DNA of 60,000 nucleotides from Bolinopsis microptera (taxonomy: Eukaryota; Ctenophora; Tentaculata; Lobata; Bolinopsidae), in the NCBI RefSeq assembly GCF_026151205.1, contig NC_087079.1:10408635-10468634 (forward strand), in the 5' to 3' direction. Below, piece by piece: positions 45,990 through 57,140 of the stretch. Below the pieces are notes generated by a model that worked only from the letters and a program-made list of their open reading frames with translations, made no database searches and was not told where the DNA came from. The position numbers and the translations under genes are program-made. Position 1 is the stretch's first letter; each line of letters opens with the position of its first letter.

Positions 45990-47687
45990 TCAGGGAGGAG
46001 GAGGTGGTACCATGCTCTGGCCACCAGGAACTGCACTGGCAGCCTGCTGCTGCGCCATACAATACTGCATATACTGGGTGATTTGCTCAGGTGTCAAGGT
46101 GACTGTATCCCGACCCTCAATGGAAGCCTTTTGTACCATGGCAAACGTTCGAGCTAGATCTTGGTTTGTCTTATTCTGTTGTTCTATTTGCTGCTGTTGT
46201 TGTTGCTCTACAGCCTGTTGTTGCATTGCTGCCATTATGTGAGGTTGCTGCTGTTCTATAGACATGGGTGCCATCATGTACTGCATTTGTTGTCCAGGGA
46301 GAGCTTGTCCAGCTATGTAGCCCTGCAACTGAGCTTGTTGTTGTTGTTGTTGTAGCATCATGGGGTGAACTTGCTGTCCCATCTGTACTTGGTGTGCCAT
46401 CATCTGTTGAGGCTGCTGGGCCATGAGTTGAGCCAAAGCTTGGCTCTGTTTCACTTTCATCTGCTGTAACATCTGCTGTTGCATCATTTGCTGTTGTTGA
46501 GCTTGTTGTAGCTGCTGCTGTTGCTGTTGCTGCTGTAAAGCACGTTGCTGCATGGCAGCCATCATGTAGATCTGCTGTTCTTGAGTAATAGCTTGCATGT
46601 GTGGACTGCCCATTTGTTGGAAATGTTGGGGAGTCATGCCTGGCATCATGGGAATAGAATGTTGGGCACCCATCATCATAATTGCAGGATTCTGTTCAAC
46701 CATGTACTCTGAAGGATGAGTAGTTAATTCTCGAGTTGTAGGGTAATAAGCAGGTTTATAAGGTAAAAACAGCAGTATTAGTTTCGACTGAACCTGTTAT
46801 CACACTATTTAAATGATACATAAATATAATAATTCATTCGTGACACTGACCTGGTGAGAAATGATATCCGTGTGGCATTCTCCCTGTATCTGGTCTGTAG
46901 TAACCGCCTCTTCCGTATGGGCTTTCTCTCCTTTTCTTCATCGGCCTGTCAAACAGCTTCAAAATGTAAATTTCAGCTTGTGAAGCATTATCATAATATC
47001 AGTCAGTTCAATAAAAACGAACTTTAACTGTCTTGATCCAAGTCTTTTGACCTGTCAAAGGACATTAATGATCATTTTGAAAAGACCTAAACTCGATGTA
47101 TTTTCTAACCGTTTACTAATTTTGATTTCGCTTCTAACTCCACTGCATTTTTTATCAGGGGAAGTGCACACAGAGGAAATCTCTACCTTATTGGCAGTAT
47201 CTTTTTGAACTTCTTCTGTACTCAAACATGCAGCAGGCTCGTCTGCAGCAACCTCTGTTAACATTGGTGAGTTTAAGTGACTTAAATCATTTGTACAAAA
47301 CAATTTGTTTTCCTGAGAAAATGTTTCATCAAATGAAGATCAAATGAAGATCAACTGCTCTAATGCAATTTTTACTGACTTTTGGACAACCCTGCCATAG
47401 AAATATATATAATCTAACATTTCACAAATAAACGTATCTAAGTGTCACCCTCAATATTATCTGATTGAAATAGCAGCAAAACCTGAAGAGCTTTGAGAAG
47501 GTGTGGGAGGTAAGGTGGAAGGTGTGGGGGGAGGTAAGGTGGGAGGTTCCTGACTTGGTTCAGTGCCCTCTGGTTCTGCTACAGCACTTGTCTTTACCCC
47601 CGATTCATCTGTAGACATTGCTAGAGTGGATGTTTTTGAAGTAACTTCACTGAACTGAGCTGGTGCCTGGTGGTAGATACTACACAT
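45990..47687 (-). CDS. gene B: shorter tandem paralogue of gene A
   Basis: Exons: 47687-47483, 47254-47110, 46945-46851, 46708-45990, with GT-AG junctions in phases 1, 2, 1; 387 residues from the first ATG. It aligns with gene A exon by exon. The SKTSTLAMSTDESGVKTS segment matches SRTSTPTVSEDESGAKTS in A. VAADEPAACL matches VAADERAARL. RPMKKRRESPYGRGG matches the RG-rich patch, and the Met/Gln region follows with polyQ runs. The first two donor and acceptor contexts are the same in both genes (TCAG/gt, AAACG/GTTAG, then G/GCCGATGAA). B lacks the exon matching 37572-37464 and the SP-rich start of the last exon. It stops at VPGGQSMVPPPPP, where A continues for about 520 residues. The ATG may not be the true start, because an acceptor-like site (CACCAG) lies just inside. 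Reading frames and splice sites are intact, so I do not call it a pseudogene. Function unknown. Confidence 0.78.
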
Positions 47688-47765
47688 TTTTTATTTGATC
47701 TATTTAAAAACATTATTGCAATTAATTATACATTAACATGCAATGGTCCCACAATTTAATTTAAT

Positions 47766-48090
47766 ACTTTAAATAATAATAATAATTCTATACAGTTACA
47801 TAATTGAAACAATTATATTTATGGCTCCTTATTGTGGCAGAGTATATTGTGTCTTTGTTGAAGTGTCCTGGTATAAAACTGATCTGAGTGACTGCATTAA
47901 AATAACTTAAGGAGAGGTTTCTTAAAACTTTAAATAATAATAATAATTCTATACAGTTACATAATTGAAACAATTATATTTATGGCTCCTTATTGTGGCA
48001 GAGTATGTGTCTTTGTTGAAGTGTCCTGGTATAAAACTTATCTGAGTGACTGCATTAAAATAACTTAAGGAGAGGTTTCTTAAAACTTTA
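47766..48090. repeat. ~160-bp tandem duplication upstream of gene B
   Basis: Two adjacent near-identical copies, starting ACTTTAAATAATAATA and ending AGGAGAGGTTTCTTAAA. The second lacks four bases. It lies in the likely promoter region of gene B. Confidence 0.9.
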
Positions 48091-48194
48091 AGACAATAGG
48101 GATAAATACTGGGACCTACTAAAATCAAAACAAAATGCAGCCACCTAATTTTTTGTTAAGCTTTCTCTTCTCCAATGATAAAGTAGTAAATTAA

Positions 48195-48290
48195 AGTAAA
48201 GTAAAGTTTATGACATCACATCATCACACATGTCTACAAAATATTATCGCACTATGTGAAAATATATATAATAAATATTTCCCCACCAAC
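48195..48290 (+). repeat. interspersed repeat, inverted partner at 51.88 kb
   Basis: TAAAGTAAAGTTTATGACATCACATC... matches the reverse complement of 51884-51976 almost base for base. The AAAGT microsatellite end suggests a retroelement tail. Confidence 0.75.
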
Positions 48291-48577
48291 ATTAATTATT
48301 TATCAAATACAATATTTTTTTAAAATGTATCAAAAACATTATCCTATTTTAAAAACTTCCCATACCAGTGGAATAAAGACTTATAAAACGCTTCTGCAAA
48401 AGTTGAAAGATAAGGTTCTTAGTTTTTAATTCATTTTTGAAGCTTTAATTTTTGTGTAGTCCATTTCCATTTACCTTGTGTATTTTATTTAGGTTATTTG
48501 ATTCTCGATTGTTTGAGGCATTTTAGATCCCCGTGTGTTTAGTACTAATTAAACTAACCAACTTAATTCCTTTGTAG

Positions 48578-49763
48578 TAGGGTTGCCATTATCGGTACAA
48601 TTCTTTTTATCGCGATAATCGATAATTTTTAATTATCGCGATAATATCGGTTATCGGCGATAAATTTGGCAAGATAATTGAAGTAATATTTGTCTGCACT
48701 CTGCGTACTTACATATTGTATTATGCTCCTATGCTATGTAACCTTGTAATATCATCGTTATATAGTAACAAAATGGCATAAAATGTAGAAAATCAACAAT
48801 CAGCATATCTAACGAAGATTCATTGAAGTTACAAAATAGTTTATTCAAAAAAGTCTGCTGGCGTGGTACGATATAATATAATGAACGGCGTATTTCTTAG
48901 ATAGTGTCAGTTTTCTGCCTGTTAGTTGTGAATAGGTCAATCTCCCGAGCAAGGGTATCTATCCTTGGTACCGAGTTGTCGAATGACCTGTAAGTCCTGA
49001 TAAACAGTCGCCGTTTGTCTCTTACTACTTGAACAACCGCTGGTGCAGAGACTTAAAGTTACTTCGTGATAATTCTAGAACGTTACCAGCGATACAAAGT
49101 TAAGGTTCTTTCAATCTTTCTCTTAACATATCGTGTAAGTAGACTATCAACTTCAAGAAGAGATCAAAAAGTAGCAATTCTATCTTTTCCAGCTTCCAAT
49201 AAACTGAAGAATCACTTCTGCATGAGCGAGATTTTTGTCTCTTTTACACAGAACTGATAATGTCTTTAACTAACTCAGTCTTTTCAGCATCCAGTTTTAG
49301 ATTACCTAGCTCCAATTCAACCAAAACGTCGTTCACTGCATTGCAGTTATCACTCCAACATACTGCACAGTGAGCTCCAACGGTTTTTGCAGTCTTGTTG
49401 TAGTCTGAGTTCCTTTCTGTGCTTCAACAAACAACAATCACTACGTCTGAGCATACAACCTTCAAGTTCAATCCACCTACTTACTTAGATGCGATAACGC
49501 AACATTTAAATTTTCATTGCCACAAATTCATTCACAATACACACTACACAGCACGTCAGCATACCATCACACTGTAAATTATGCTAGCACTGGGGTTTTA
49601 CTCTACAAACAAAGAAACAGATTAGAAAATCTGTGCCATTTTCCCCTAATAAAAAGTGGTTGATTATCGCGATAATTCTCGAAAATTATCGCGATAATCG
49701 ATAACGATTTTTGGAGAATTATTGCCGATAATTATCGGCCGATAATATCGGCTGGCAACCCTA
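48578..49763. mobile_element. non-autonomous hAT element with 8-bp target duplication
   Basis: 1186 bp, from TAGGGTTGCC to GGCAACCCTA, flanked by identical CTTTGTAG copies (48570-48577, 49764-49771). An 8-bp duplication and (C/T)AGGGTTGCCA ends are typical of hAT transposons. Both ends carry clusters of the palindromic TTATCGCGATAA motif and TTATCGG variants, likely transposase-binding sites. No transposase frame remains. Confidence 0.9.
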
Positions 49764-49879
49764 CTTTGTAGCTAATGATTTAATTTAACGAAGTATACAC
49801 TACATTTGCGTGTTTCACTGTCTAGCCCACCAACCATAATCTTTGAAAACCCTTCTTTGCCACATAAGGATGAAACCAA

Positions 49880-51570
49880 AGATAATCGTTATGTTTCTCT
49901 TTATTACTGACATAACTGGCTCCCTCAATTCTTACTAAAACTTCATTAGAAACATTTAAAAAAAGCAATACTTTGTAATACTTTTAGAAATCATATCTTT
50001 CTTAAATCCTTCTAATTTAATTTTAAAGCCTAAAACTGTCAGAGAGTTCTTGACGTCTGGAGGAAGTTTGTTCCAGTATGGAATAACTCGCTCCGAGAGA
50101 AAAGACTTCTGGATATTATTTATTTTAGTTAAACTTCTACTACATCTATTGCTTGAAACAAGATTAAGACCGGATCTGCCAGTTCAAAACATCCCCGATC
50201 CATAATCATTTAAACCACTTGTTACTTTAAAAGCTTCAATGAGGTCCCCATGTATTCGCTGCTCTGCCAGCGTTGTCAAATTGAGGATTTCCAATCTACA
50301 GCTGTAGGGAAGAGTACCCACCTCATCAATACACCAAATGGGCATTATATTTTATGAATTGTTTTACATCTTTTTATTCTGTAAAATGTGCTAAAATTAA
50401 ATTTCTTGTTTCATTGAAATTTCTTGTTTCATTGAATAAGACGGGTAAACTGCCTCTGGACGCTCTCCAGCTCCAAAACAGTCCCCCAACTTCCATGAGC
50501 TGCAGGTGGATTCCACAATTGGACACAATACTCAAGATCAGATGAGGTCTTATTAAAGCTTTATATATAGTATATATTTCTCTAATAACTAAATTCCTTA
50601 CAATCCATCAAACCATACGATTTGCCTTAGCGATACATGCTTTGATCTGTTTATTCCAAAGCAGAGAGCTATGGGTATAGGTATCCTCACAGTGATCCTC
50701 GTGCGATCCTCGTACGATCCTTGTGGGATCCTCGCGATGATACTAGGGGGTGCACGATAAAAATAAACTTGCTCGGATTTTAAAAATTTTTGTACCACTG
50801 TTTTCTAGAGACTGTGAGAATTTTCACAATACCAAATTTGTAATACCTTTTTGGAAAGATCAGTGATTTATTCGAATTGCATCATCGTGGGATGAGGAGA
50901 AAACCCTCGCGATACCCTCGCGAGGATGGAAATGTCCAATAATTTCATCGCGAGGAAATCATCCTGGTGGGAAATTGTGCACGATGATGATTTACCCTCG
51001 CGAGGATGGGTATTTGCGTGAGGATATGGAGGCAACATTCAACGTATTTATGGAAATCGTATCCTCGTGCCCATCCTCGTTCATCGTTCATTGGGCATGG
51101 AACAGGGGTGTAAATTGGTAGCTGCATTACCAATTAATTTAAGATCATCAGCAAATAACTTAATCTTATCCTTTACAAGGTCAGGCAAATCATTTATATA
51201 CAGAATGAATAGGAGAGGGCCTAAAACTGACCCATGAGGAACACCAGAGCAGATGCGGATAAAACATGTTTAACCTCAGACCATTGTCCTTCTACACAAA
51301 CCCTCATAATCCTGTCTGTCAGAAAATCTTTAATAACATCTAAAACCTTTCCTTTGACACCAAAGCCTTCCAATTTAGACAGAAGTCTAAAGTGGGGGAC
51401 TGTGTCGAACGCCTTACTAAAATCAAAGTATAGAAGATTAACCGGGGCACCTTCATCTAAAATGTCAAGAATATCATTGAATGTCTCTAAAAGATTAGAT
51501 AAGCACGATTTACCCTTAACAAATCCATGCTGATGCTTCGAAATTCGATGTCCTAGTTTAAATCTAATAC
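49880..51570 (-). mobile_element. LINE relic (CR1/L2-like RT), interrupted
   Basis: Read on -, fragments occur in the correct order for a CR1/L2-like reverse transcriptase. They are HGFVKGKSCLSNLLET, YFDFSKAFDTVPHFRLLSKL (about 51420), [29 protein letters not shown] (about 51150), the WNKQIKACIAKANRMVW region (about 50620), IYKALIRPHL, and the end KNSLTVLGFKIKLEGF. It has frameshifts and stops. About 430 bp (50690-51110) inside it is foreign. Confidence 0.82.
50690..51110. mobile_element. insertion in LINE relic with repeated CCTCGCGAGG motifs
   Basis: It interrupts the RT coding order. It contains many ATCCTCG / CCCTCGCGAGGATGG units in both orientations near its two ends, with an AT-rich centre. 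It looks like a MITE with compound inverted ends. Exact borders are uncertain. Confidence 0.5.
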
Positions 51571-51977
51571 ATGATTGACTACAGAGGAACTATCTTTGGC
51601 GAGTATTAGGAATTTAGACCATTATAAATACATACTGTACTTTTAGTTTGCAAGGCATGTGGACTAAGTGGGTCGAGAGTACTCGACTTGAAAGTGGGTG
51701 TTGAGAATGTTCAACTAAACTAAAGATAATGATGTCCAGAAGATGAGGCATGGCAGTAGAGTGAGTAGTAGAGGCTAAAGTAATGCAACAAGGAGATGGG
51801 CGGAAGTAATGTCACAAGGAGATGGGCAGGAAGAGCACTATAATAATCATCGTCTCCAAAGCGTTGTTTGGAAGTCGTGGTGGAGAAATATTTATTATAT
51901 ATATTTTCACATGGTGCGATGATATTTTGTAGACATGTGTGATGATGTGATGTCATAAATTTTACTTTACTTTACTT
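51571..51977. repeat. repeat block incl. inverted partner of 48.2 kb
   Basis: 51884-51976 is the reverse-oriented copy of 48195-48290. A short duplication (AGGAGATGGGC) lies at 51790-51830. Confidence 0.6.
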
Positions 51978-52050
51978 TGAATGCGGGACAATTTTGAAAA
52001 ACTTAACTACAGTACTAGCAAAACTGCACGTTTTGCTCTAGAAACACACC
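51978..52050. repeat. uninterrupted copy of the repeat split at 25.1 kb
   Basis: AATTTTGAAAAACTTAACT passes directly to AGTACTAGCAAAACTGC and TTTGCTCTAGAAACACAC, showing the empty state of the site at 25.17-25.43 kb. Confidence 0.65.
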
Positions 52051-52089
52051 TTTTAGAGATTTTACCAACGTATCCTCTAAAATCATCAA

Positions 52090-52508
52090 ATTTTTTCAAT
52101 TTTAGGGTGGGAAGAGCATTTTTTGATGTAAGAGTGTTTCACGCTCCTGCTCCAACCAACGCCGCTAAACCAATTCCTATGATGTATTTGGCTCACGAGA
52201 CTGAGAAGAAAAGAGCATATAATGCAAGGGTCCTAGAAGTGGAAAAAGCTACCTTTACACCTTTAGTTTTCTCCACAACAGGAGGCATGGGAGTCGAAGC
52301 GCAACGCTTGATTAAAAAGCTTGCACAAAAGATGGAATCTCCAACGGGTCAGCGTTATTCAGACTCAGTTACATATCTTAGAAAGCGCTTGCGCTTTGAG
52401 GTATTAAAGACAACGGTTATTTCGATAAGGGGGGACAGAGGGACCAAGTTGCGATATAAACCAGACAATATTGAAGATTTAGATTTAAATATTGAGCCCT
52501 TTGGCTAG
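52090..52508 (+). mobile_element. retroelement polyprotein C-terminal fragment
   Basis: An open frame containing GRAFFDVRVFHAPAPTN, EKKRAYNARVLEVEKATFTP, VFSTTGGMGVEAQRL and LRKRLRFEVLKTTVISIRG, then a stop at 52506-52508. This order (FDVRVxxP, KxxxYxxRVxxVExxxFTPLVFSTTGGMG) is the recurrent C-terminal nuclease-like region of retroelements in cnidarian, sponge and similar genomes. Its 5' coding part is absent; the frame only enters after a non-homologous repeat. Confidence 0.72.
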
Positions 52509-52689
52509 AGAATACTTTCTTGAATATTTTCGATAGTTTTTAATATTGGTAATATTAATGAATTGTAATTGATTGATATGTAATATTTAGGCCCGTGGCC
52601 AGTTTTCACATCATCATTTTAGGGTGGGGACCACAAGGGGAGGGGGCACCAACAGGGGGTGCTTTTTCAGCAGGGGGGCGCCAACAGGC
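52509..52689. repeat. G-rich degenerate repeat
   Basis: GCCCGTGGCCAG-type start followed by GGGGGCACCAACAGGGG. It is similar in style to the 57.52 kb repeat. Confidence 0.4.
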
Positions 52690-53215
52690 GATGTTACGCC
52701 ACACTATACGGCAGTGTGCTAATGCCCTCGATTAACTGGGTGAACCGGCATTGGACAGCTTCCAGCTCAAGGATGATTCTCCAACTACCACGAGCAGCAG
52801 ATGTATTCCACAACTGTACACAGTATTCAAGATGTGATCTTATCAAAGATTTATAAATTGCTAGAAAATAACAGTTTTATTTCTAATAATCAAGTTTCTG
52901 ACTATCCGACATATCAATTGATTAGCTTTAGATATAGATTTGCTTCCCATTTCAATAAAATGACATGTGTGTAACAACACCCAAGTCCTCCTGCTCTGAG
53001 GTTTCTTAAATAAAACCATCCAGATCCAGGGAACATTTTAAATTAGGATTATCATCAAGATCTATAATGCATTTAGATGGGTTAAATCTAAGGAACCAAA
53101 TACTTTCTCAGATTTCTCATTCATGTAAATCTTCAGTAACACTTTTACATTCATGTCAGCAGCATTACCAAACAATTTAAGGTCATCAGCTAAGGATCTT
53201 TTGGATAATAAATCT
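52690..53215 (-). mobile_element. second CR1/L2-like LINE fragment
   Basis: The part at 52735-52960 resembles 50445-50640 of the first LINE relic (TTGGACAGCTTCCAGCTC, TTCCACAA, CACAGTATTCAAGAT). 53030-53210 resembles the RT segment near 51130 (TTTAAGGTCATCAGC). It is a degraded copy with an internal rearrangement. Confidence 0.65.
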
Positions 53216-53499
53216 TTTTAGGATTCGTCTACATTACATTTACATTTTAGTTTACTGTCAACATGAAACATAATACTAAAAGTATTTTAAAGTTCGAGTA
53301 TTTCAAAGTTTGAGCGTAAAGTATAATAACATATTACTCTAAAGTAAAACAAAATTTAAATTTTGTTGCGAGAAACAAATTATTTGATGTGTGGCTCGGA
53401 TTATTTTCGAAACGAAATCAAAGTAAAGCTAAATGTTGAAAAAAGTTGGTATTGTTCAATTTTCATCAATACCAATCAACAATTTTTTGATTGAAGCAT

Positions 53500-54110
53500 T
53501 TCCCGAGCAATTGCTTTTACCGAAGCTCTCGTGCTTGCAGTAGCGCGCGCCCGCGCGCAGAGTTTGTGAAGACTCAGATTTTACCTAACCATGTGCTTTC
53601 GCGCCACTGCAGGCGCGCTTGTTTCGCATGAACAATGAAGCGGGCGCGCGCCACTGCAAGCGCAAGGGCTGTGGATTTGCTCAAACCAGAGCCCTCTCGC
53701 TTGCAGTAGCGCGCGTCACGCAGTACGCGTAGACATTGTAGCGCGATGCACTACTAGGTCGCGCGCGCATCAAATAATGCTTCTGATCGCAACCACACGT
53801 ATGCAGATCGGCGAAATGCGAAGGATTGACATCGTGAATCAAGCGTAGACACATGGCTATGTGAAGCTCTGGATAGAACAAACTCAGATCATTTGTCATG
53901 GCTATGTGAACTTTCCGAGTAAATTGAAAAATTTCTCGAGCGCGTGTGCGCGCACCATTTTATCACGTTTGCACACTCTAGTAGACCTTGTAGGTTTATA
54001 ACTTAGACTTACCAAAACGCGCGCTGAGTTGGACTCGTCAACGTATAATATTTGAAACAAATATTTTACGAGTATCACCCGTTAATCTATATCGCTAATT
54101 GTGACCCAAG
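53500..54110. repeat. GC-rich inverted repeat cluster
   Basis: Repeated GCTTGCAGTAGCGCGCG and its inverse CGCGCCACTGCAAGCGCAAG, GAGCCCTCTCGC, and palindromic CACATGGCTATGTG (53850, 53897; inverse at 54385 and 25295). 53994-54090 matches 20845-20935. The whole looks like overlapping copies of one dispersed family. Confidence 0.6.
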
Positions 54111-55090
54111 CAAACAGCATATAATAACAGCAAATTTTTAGCGCAATGCATGCCACAGAGCCGCACCAAGGATTTAAAAGGATTGACATTGTTAATCAAC
54201 AATCAACAAAAATAGTAAATAATTTTTTTTAAATGAAAAAATATGTAACATATAAACTGACAAGCTAGTAATGTTTTTAAAAGTTAGTAATAAATTTGCG
54301 CCGCGTATTATGATTCTGCATTTCGAAGTTTAAGGATCAAGCTTTTGAAAGTTATTTTAAAACCAGCTCTTAAGATATTCATTTCACATAGCCATGTGCC
54401 TACGCGTACTGCGTGACGCGCTTGTTTCACATAACAAGTAGGATAGGCACATACAGATCAGCACACATAAGATGGTACGTGTGCGCGCGCGCAGTGCTGA
54501 CAATTGCGTCGTATTTAACCCCGGGTGCACGTACATCGTGTGCGATTATTTATACTTAACGAAGGCTATAAATGCCTCTTGTTTATTTTAATTTGGTATT
54601 GTTCACTTTTAGACGATAAAATACAGGAATTGCGGTATAATAATACGAATAATTAAGATTGTACGATCAAAATACATCACGAAACAGTATCAACTACCTC
54701 GCTACTTATCAACTTATACTATGTACTATGCGACAAAGATACACAATGCAATATTTATATACTTATAGGATAAACGAAACACAGTATTCAGTATTTACTA
54801 GTACTACCCCGCTACTAGTAGTAGTATTACAACTTAATGCGACAAAGGTCAAAGATATTGTATAAAATATAACTAAATAAACAATACGGTGCCCATGCCT
54901 GAGCTTTATAAAACTGGAAACACTTCTCAGATTAATTATTTTGCTTCTCAAAAACAATTACAAACTAACAATTTTCGACGTTAAACAGCTACATTAAACA
55001 TTAACATTACACTTCACAATCCGAAAGAAAGGGGCTCGTCGCTGCAGGCCTGACTTTGACTTGATCCTGAAAAAGTACATGTCATTTAGG
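54111..55090. other. no gene; repeat family tail
   Basis: 54380-54500 holds another copy of the CACATAGCCATGTG / ACGCGTACTGCGTGACGCGC block. The rest is AT-rich with no coding support. Confidence 0.4.
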
Positions 55091-55095
55091 TACCG

Positions 55096-55600
55096 CGACA
55101 ATTGTGAATTGACCCCCCGACAATTGACCCCCTATGTAATTACACTGGGGTCAATTGTCGCGAAATCTAGGGTTTAGTACGACAATTGGCCCCCCGAAAA
55201 TTGACCCACCGACAATTGACCCCCTACCTATGTAATTAAACTAGGGTCAATTGTCGCGAAATCTAGGACTTAGTACGACAATTGACCCCCATGTAATTAC
55301 ACTGGGTCAATTGATCGGGTTAGGGTCAGGGTCAGGGTCAGAGTCAGTGGTCAGGGTCAGGGTCCTGGATCAGGGTCCTGGATCAGGGTCAGGGTCAGGG
55401 TCAGGGTCAGGGTCAGGGTCAGGGTCAGGGTCAGGGTCAGGGTCCTGGATCAGGGTCCTGGATCAGGGTCCTGGATCAGGGTCAGGGTCAGGGTCAGGGT
55501 CAGGGTCAGGGTCAGGGTCAGGGTCAGGGTTAATTGTATTAAATTATATTGTCGGGGGTTAATTGTCTAGGGGTAAATTGTCGCCCACCCGTCATTTAAT
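55096..55600. repeat. GGGTCA satellite with flanking CGACAATTGACC palindromes
   Basis: 55310-55532 is a near-perfect hexamer array (GGGTCA) with interspersed GGGTCCTGGATCA variants. On the left, three units of CGACAATTGACCCCC ... GGGGTCAATTGTCG face each other; on the right a mutated one follows. The flanking palindrome contains the hexamer (GGGTCA), so the array probably grew from it. The GSGSGS open frame is an artefact. Confidence 0.88.
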
Positions 55601-55856
55601 GTAATTACATAATACAATATAATACGTAATACAATGTAAATGTTGCTGTTACAAAATGTATAGCTAACATAAGCGAGCGTTCATGTATGACGTCAGCAGC
55701 CGAGGGAAAAGGGTATTTGGAAATGCTGCCGGTTGCTGACAGGAGGGGGAGGTATGAGCCTTGTTAACGTCAACAAAAATACGTGAATTCAAATCAATTT
55801 TATTAGCAATAAAACGTCACTAATTTCCTTAAAATTAGTACTCGAACTGAACTCTG

Positions 55857-57140
55857 GTGACCAACTGCTTAAATCAGTCACACACTAATTTTCCCTGCCT
55901 CATGCCTACTACTGGAAACTGTATCTCCAGACAAGTGTCAGACGTTACTATGCATTGGTTGCTCTTCAAAAAGGTTAGCAAAAAGATAAAGAGTGCGACC
56001 CTGATAAACTTTTGGGAGAGATTCATCGACGACATATTTGGAGTGTGGATGGGGACAGCGGGACAATTTACAATGTTTGTCGAATTGTTGAACAAACTGG
56101 CTAAATCAAACTGGCAGAACCATATAGAATCAAGGTTAACTTTTTAGACCTTACCTTGAACTTGGACTCAGAAAATCAGATCTGGTACAAGCTATTTAGA
56201 AAGGAAACAGATGCTAGGAACTACTTGAGATCAGATACATATATGTAGTTTCCAACCCCACCATGTGTAGAGGACCTGGGCGAACTAAAGGAGGATCTTG
56301 CCAGATGCGGACACAACAACAACGGTGACAAACTAGAAGAAATCGAGCCGAAAGCAATACAGAGGTCTATTGAGAACCCAGGAAATCCAACCAGAGACAC
56401 TGAGGATAAGACATAACAGAGCCTCGTATTTTCCGTACAACACTCTTGATAACATTAGTCTTACAAAGTTGGTTAAGAACTTAATCTGGTCATTAAGCTA
56501 CTAGGTTAATGTTATGTGGGGATGTACGGATAGTATTTGCCACTAGGAAACACCCTTCAATCGGTAATACACTAGAAAAGAATCGACAACTGGGACAACT
56601 GGAAACCCTTGATGTAGGACAATTACAGAGGTGTAATGGACCTAGCTGCAAAATTTGCCCCGTCCTCTTTGACAAGGACTCAAAAGATCATGGGGGGGGG
56701 GGGGGGGGGGGGCCAATGACTACCAATGGAGACTTTTGGGGACTAATGGGGACTAAAAATCATGCGGACTAGAGGTCAACTCGTTGACGTAATTCACCAT
56801 TTGTCCCCATAAGTCCCCAGAATTTTTGACAGTTATTTATGGTTTTCAAGTTAGTTTAATAACGATACGATCGAGATGTTTTGTCCAAGATAAGAGTAGG
56901 GTAAATCTAAATGGGGACTAATGGAGACTTTTGGGGACTGAAAATCATCTAAATGGGGACTAATGGAGACTTTTGGGGACTAAAAATCATGGGGACTCGG
57001 GGTAAAATCGTTGACGTAATTCCCCAAGTCCCCAAAAGTAGTCATTGCCCCCCCCCCCCCCGATCATGGTCAACAACATAGAACTGGTGCTAGACGGAAC
57101 TCTAAAATGCAAGGACAAGCATGTTATCTACCTTATTGGT
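55857..57140 (+). mobile_element. Penelope-like element relic (RT to GIY-YIG start)
   Basis: The RT core FWERFIDDIFGVWMGT (about 56010) has the RFIDDIF form seen in Penelope-like elements. Downstream, in broken frames, are NFLDLTLNLDSENQIWYK (about 56150), CNGPSCKICPVLFD (about 56635), and, after an insertion, LKCKDKHVIYLI (about 57095), the start of the GIY-YIG module. Several stops and shifts show it is dead. Confidence 0.75.
56694..57061. mobile_element. MITE with G-run/C-run ends
   Basis: It starts with a ~20-base G run and ends with a 14-base C run. The adjacent inner ends are inverted (GGCCAATGACTACC and GTAGTCATTGCC). Flanking GATCATGG occurs on both sides, an 8-bp (at least 6-bp) target duplication. 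The inside has three copies of a G-rich unit, GGGGACTAATGGAGACTTTT plus GGGGACT. It interrupts the Penelope relic. Confidence 0.75.

Noticed and set aside
55251-55562. GSGSGS-repeat open frame
   Set aside because: It is the translation of the GGGTCA satellite, with no start context or non-repeat domain.
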